The notes beneath the pieces were generated by a model, which was not told where the DNA came from, did no database searches, and saw only the letters and a list, made by a program, of their open reading frames with translations. The translations under genes were made by a program, and so were the position numbers. This document shows, piece by piece, positions 61,146 to 64,000 of a stretch of DNA of 64,000 nt (position 1 is its first letter; each line of letters begins with the position of its first letter). The DNA is from Streptomyces pluripotens (GTDB taxonomy: Bacteria; Actinomycetota; Actinomycetes; Streptomycetales; Streptomycetaceae): contig NZ_CP021080.1 of the NCBI RefSeq assembly GCF_000802245.2, forward strand, positions 3,658,001-3,722,000. Reading direction: 5' to 3'.

Positions 61146-61250
61146 ATGACGGTACGGATGGAGGCGTGCGAGCGAGTCGCTGTCCCGATAAGGGCCGTCG
61201 CCCTGCTTGCAGAACACGGCCTGCCGGTTGAGCCGGGGTCGGCCCGATGA
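61146..61250 (+). CDS. Small ORF coupled to the Mrr-like gene
   Basis: Thirty-four codons (MTVRMEACERVAVPIRAVAL ... EPGSAR) behind GGGGGAG, ending in ATGA that overlaps the next start. Likely translated as a leader or small protein for the nuclease gene; no family recognised. The 220 bases before it hold no other gene. Confidence 0.5.
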   Translation: MTVRMEACERVAVPIRAVALLAEHGLPVEPGSAR

Positions 61251-61942
61251 GCGGCCGACGTCCGGCGCGGCGTCCGGCACGGCGCCGGCCGGCCCGCCGT
61301 TCCAAGAAGCAGGACGACCAGCTGGCCCTGTTGGGAGCTGGGGTCCTGGCGCTCGGGTTGGTGATCACCCTCGTGCACTGGCTGCTGGTGCACTGGTGGA
61401 TTCTCCTCATCGCTGCCGTGGTCGCCGCCGTGGCCGGTGGCCTCTGGCTGCAGCAGGAACGGCAGCGGGCCGAGTGGGAACAGGTGCGTGCTCGCGCCCT
61501 GCGGATGCGGATCGCCGAGCTGGATGCCCTGGACCACCGCGCGTTCGAGTTCGCCGTACGGGACCTGATGCGACGGGACGGCTGCCAGGCGGAGCAGCTC
61601 GGCGGTGCCGGCGACAACGCCTGCGACGTTCGCGCCGTCGATCCCCTGGGGCGTGTCTGGGCCATCCAGTGCAAGCACCGCCGGGACGGAGATGGCGGCT
61701 CCGCCGTCGGCGTCGGTGTTCTGCAGCAGGTCAACGGCACCGCACGGCAGATCCACGGAGCGGACGTCGCGGTCGTGCTCACCAACGGCCGTTTCTCCTC
61801 CAAGGCCATCCCCTGGGGCGCGGAACATCGGATACACCTCGTGGACCGCCGTCTGCTGGGCGAATGGGCGGCTGGCTCGCGCCCTCTGTGGGACCTGCTG
61901 GACCGCATCCCCCCGCCGCGCCGTCCCACCGCCCTGTCCTGA
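61247..61942 (+). CDS. Membrane-anchored Mrr-type restriction endonuclease-like protein
   Basis: A 231-residue protein: Arg/Pro-rich cytoplasmic start, two membrane helices (LLGAGVLALGLVITLVHWLL, WWILLIAAVVAAVAGGLWL), a helical linker, and an Mrr_cat nuclease domain (ALDHRAFEFAVRDLMRRDG, DNACDVRAVDPLGRVWAIQC-K with the D...QxK active site, VAVVLTNGRFSSKA). Mrr-type enzymes cut modified or foreign DNA. The membrane anchor suggests it acts at DNA entry. Lies in the eroded integrative element region. Confidence 0.85.
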   Translation: MSGRRPARRPARRRPARRSKKQDDQLALLGAGVLALGLVITLVHWLLVHWWILLIAAVVAAVAGGLWLQQERQRAEWEQVRARALRMRIAELDALDHRAFEFAVRDLMRRDGCQAEQLGGAGDNACDVRAVDPLGRVWAIQCKHRRDGDGGSAVGVGVLQQVNGTARQIHGADVAVVLTNGRFSSKAIPWGAEHRIHLVDRRLLGEWAAGSRPLWDLLDRIPPPRRPTALS

Positions 61943-62183
61943 CGCGCCCTGACGCGCAGAGCAGGGTGGCCATTGCGACGGAGCCGCAGGCCGGGGCTTG
62001 TCCACCCCGGCAGGCTGTGAATGGGGCAGGTGACGCTGCTGTTCGCTTCGCGCAACTGCCCCGATCCAGCCATTGACCAGGCGCCACGCCGCCAATCACT
62101 GGTGATCGAAACGTGGTGCTGTCGAGTTCCGGCTATGCAGGAAGGCGGGACGCCAGAGTGTTGTGCGCGGGAGGGCTGGCCAG

Positions 62184-62399
62184 GTGGTTTTAAGTATCAA
62201 CGTGGCGGTTCTGCTGGCTGTCGTCATCATTGTGCGGCTGCGCCGACGCACACATGCCCGCAGCCGGTTCGATGAGAAGCTGACCGTGGTCATCGTGCTG
62301 GTGTTCGGCGTGCTAATCGCACCCACCAGCTTCGGGCAAGGCATTCTCAACGTCGTGGGCCAGCTCGCCCACAGCCTTTCGCAGACCAGCAGTCCTTGA
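62184..62399 (+). CDS. Small two-TM membrane protein
   Basis: A 71-residue protein with two helices (INVAVLLAVVIIVRL and LTVVIVLVFGVLIAPTSFGQ) separated by a basic loop RRRTHARSR. GTG 62184 is nine bases after GGGAGG. I recall near-identical layouts in Streptomyces integrative elements; function unknown. Confidence 0.65.
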   Translation: MVLSINVAVLLAVVIIVRLRRRTHARSRFDEKLTVVIVLVFGVLIAPTSFGQGILNVVGQLAHSLSQTSSP

Positions 62400-62799
62400 G
62401 CGCGTGCGCCCCGTGCGCGTTGAGAACCACTCAGGGCGCCCCGGCACGCTTGTAGCCAGCCCACAACCGGCCATCGGCCTGCCCGAGCACCTCATCCACC
62501 ACGGCAACGAGGGGCTCGACCCTCCCGCCCAGTGCCTGCTGCAGGCCGTGGTGGAGGCGTGTGCTGAGCCCTGGCACGGGCCGTCTCAAGACGGCGTGCC
62601 AGCCACTTTCCACCACCGCTCCATGACCCGGCATGCCTTCTGACCGCGCGGCACCACGACCGCCCGCACAAGCAAGCTGGTCCGCGAGGGCGCGCCCAGA
62701 GCCGTACGGGCCGTCCGGTGAGCCTGGTGGGCGGTGCTTGCCTTGCTGCCGGCGCTCTGCATCGGCGGTACAGACTCTCCAGGTGTTCGGGCTCCAAGC
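62400..62799. other. Decayed region before integrase remnant
   Basis: Four hundred bases without an intact gene; presumably the eroded front of the integrase and neighbours. Confidence 0.45.
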
Positions 62800-63237
62800 G
62801 GTCGATGCGGTGTGCCCCTCCCGGGCCCGCTCGTGATGCTCCGTTCCCACAGGGAGACGCAGGCCCGGGAGCGCGCGGCGACCGGAAACCTGTGGACCGA
62901 GTCCGAGTACGTGTTCACCAAGCCATTGGGCGGGCCGCTCAGCCCGAACACGGACTACCACGACTGGAAGCGGCTACTGGAAGACGCCGGCGTCCGGGAC
63001 GGGCGTCTGCACGATGCACGGCACACCGCGGGCACCGTGCTGATGCTGCTCGGGGTCCCGGACCGAGTCATTGACCAGATCATGGGTGGGGAACCGGGCG
63101 GCGCCGCCCGGATGCGGGCGCGGTACCTGCACGTGACCGATCCCATGCTCAAGGAGGCGGCTCGGAAGATCGAGCGCGCCATCTGGGGAGGCCCGGAAAA
63201 CCCCGCTGTGGACAAAGACCAGGACAACGAGGTCTGA
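62800..63237 (+). pseudogene. Tyrosine recombinase (integrase), 5' truncated
   Basis: The last ~140 codons of a phage/AICE-type integrase: VFTKPLGGPLSPNTDYHDWK, box II HDARHTAGTVLMLLGVPD with His-x-x-Arg, and the nucleophile Tyr in ARYLHVTDPMLKEA. The catalytic Arg I segment, core-binding domain and start are absent and the third motif (usually MGW/H) reads MGGEPGG. It cannot be active. Its 3' end points at the tRNA-Ser(GGA) fragment, as integrases next to attP do. Confidence 0.8.
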
Positions 63238-63244
63238 GGACAAC

Positions 63245-63280
63245 GTCGAAGGGCCCCCTGTTTCCAGAGGGCCCTTCGAC
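63245..63280 (+). terminator. Integrase terminator
   Basis: Perfect 12-bp stem GTCGAAGGGCCC / GGGCCCTTCGAC with a twelve-base loop, eight bases after the stop. Confidence 0.85.
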
Positions 63281-63299
63281 AACGTGCCCGGTGAGGCAC

Positions 63300-63355
63300 T
63301 GGCGGAGGATACGAGATTCGAACTCGTGAGGGGTTGCCCCCAACACGCTTTCCAA
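63300..63355 (-). repeat. tRNA-Ser(GGA) 3' fragment (att site)
   Basis: On the minus strand, from anticodon loop TTTGGAAA through the variable arm (TTGGGGGCAACCCC), T-arm (CGAG-TTCGAAT-CTCG), acceptor ATCCTCC and encoded CCA. The 5' half of the tRNA is missing, so this is an attachment-site copy, not a gene. No intact copy is in the window. Confidence 0.8.
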
Positions 63356-63506
63356 ATGTTCGTCTGGGGGTTCTGGGGCGTACGGCAACGTCCTGACCTG
63401 CAGTGGAGCTAGTCCAGGCGGGGCTTCTGAACGGCGCCGTACACCGGTGAATGAGACCAGAACTGAGACCACGGAGGGGGACTCGTTCTGGCTTTCATGC
63501 TGTGGC

Positions 63507-63785
63507 CTACTCCTCGAACAGGGCGGGGCGCCACTCCTGGATGTTGCCGTCGAAGTCGCCGTCGCGTACGTCTTGCAGGGCCGTTGCGTAACCGATCTCG
63601 ATGGCCTGCGTGATCAGCTGCTGCAGCTCCGCCGACACGTACAAGAGACGATGTCCGGAGCCCGAGCAGAGGTTGGCCGCCGCGTGGCCGGCGGCACGGG
63701 CATGCTCGGCGGAGACTGCGGCGACATGCATGTCCGAGATGGCTTGTGCCGCGTTCTTGATCTCTTCCTGCGGAGACGAAGTCAT
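63507..63785 (-). CDS. Small hypothetical protein
   Basis: A 92-residue helical protein from ATG 63785 (EEIKNAAQAISDMHVAAVSA, YVSAELQQLITQAIEIGYAT, DGDFDGNIQEWRPALFEE). No known domain. Likely cargo of an integrative element. Confidence 0.65.
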   Translation of the reverse strand: MTSSPQEEIKNAAQAISDMHVAAVSAEHARAAGHAAANLCSGSGHRLLYVSAELQQLITQAIEIGYATALQDVRDGDFDGNIQEWRPALFEE

Positions 63786-63899
63786 GGCGGCCAGTATCCG
63801 CATCTCGACAGAGGGAAGGAACGCCGCCTCCGCCAGCACTGTGGCGCCTATTCGCTGGTTCGCCTGGGGCAGACAACCCACGGCTACGGAGTCAGCGGG

Positions 63900-64000
63900 T
63901 CACGGGCGGTGGAAGACGTCGAGCGGGCCGTACTCCGTCGGCTTGCTGCTGGTGAGCTCAGGGTGTTCGGGGACACGCTCTCGGAGGATGCCGAAGGTGT
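63900..64000 (-). CDS. Partial protein, C-terminal end only
   Basis: The last 32 codons of a minus-strand gene that enters from beyond the window (TFGILRERVPEHPELTSSKP, TEYGPLDVFHRP, stop at 63900). Good third-position bias. I recall this kind of ending in regulators of Streptomyces integrative elements but cannot name the family. Confidence 0.5.
   Translation of the reverse strand, partial: TFGILRERVPEHPELTSSKPTEYGPLDVFHRP

Overview
The window is chromosomal DNA from a Streptomyces-type actinomycete. Evidence: very high GC with strong G/C at third codon positions, GTG and TTG starts, a sigF/sigN sigma-factor pair, an SSI-type protease inhibitor, a KilB-like plasmid protein and AICE-like debris. 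From memory, the conserved genes follow the order of a central S. coelicolor segment (SCO4005 to about SCO4045); this was not checked by alignment.

Layout. 1-11.7 kb: thiolase-like gene, an IS110-family insertion, a SigE-family sigma factor, an AMP-forming acyl-CoA ligase behind a TetR-like operator, a collapsed MFS/TetR divergent pair, a 1626-residue PAS/pseudokinase/receiver protein, and an SSI-type secreted protease inhibitor. 11.7-12.4 kb: tRNA-Ser(GCU), its terminator, a truncated group II intron, and tRNA-Arg(ACG). 12.3-24.6 kb: an accessory island bounded by three copies of the tRNA-Arg 3' end (12,281, 16,956 and 24,514). It contains an IS3 remnant, a lipoprotein, a small beta-rich secreted protein, two head-to-tail-target IS5-family elements, a KilB-like protein, orphan genes, and at its right edge a two-gene STAND (NB-ARC plus TPR) system that is the best candidate for an undescribed conflict/defence module.

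24.6-51 kb returns to core genome: a GAF/SpoIIE phosphatase, DUF4396 and DUF2797 proteins, an operon of OmpR regulator, histidine kinase, GT2-GtrA and PMT-type glycosyltransferases, two DHA2 exporters with their TetR and MarR regulators and clear operators, sigN and sigF, a Dabb protein, tRNA-Ser(CGA), tadA and its partner, upp, a LytR_C protein, a minimal ParB-like protein, HdeD and a HhH-GPD glycosylase, followed by an XPB/Ssl2-like and WYL protein.

53.4-64 kb is a second eroded accessory zone: a Tudor-like mini-protein, an ISAzo13 remnant, a DUF4232 lipoprotein, a secreted trypsin-like protease with VCBS-type repeats, broken ABC transporter, nucleotidyltransferase and amino-acid permease genes, a PPC/DUF296 protein, a membrane-anchored Mrr-type nuclease, and a truncated tyrosine integrase whose 3' end faces a 3' fragment of tRNA-Ser(GGA). 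No CRISPR array, rRNA or replication origin was seen.
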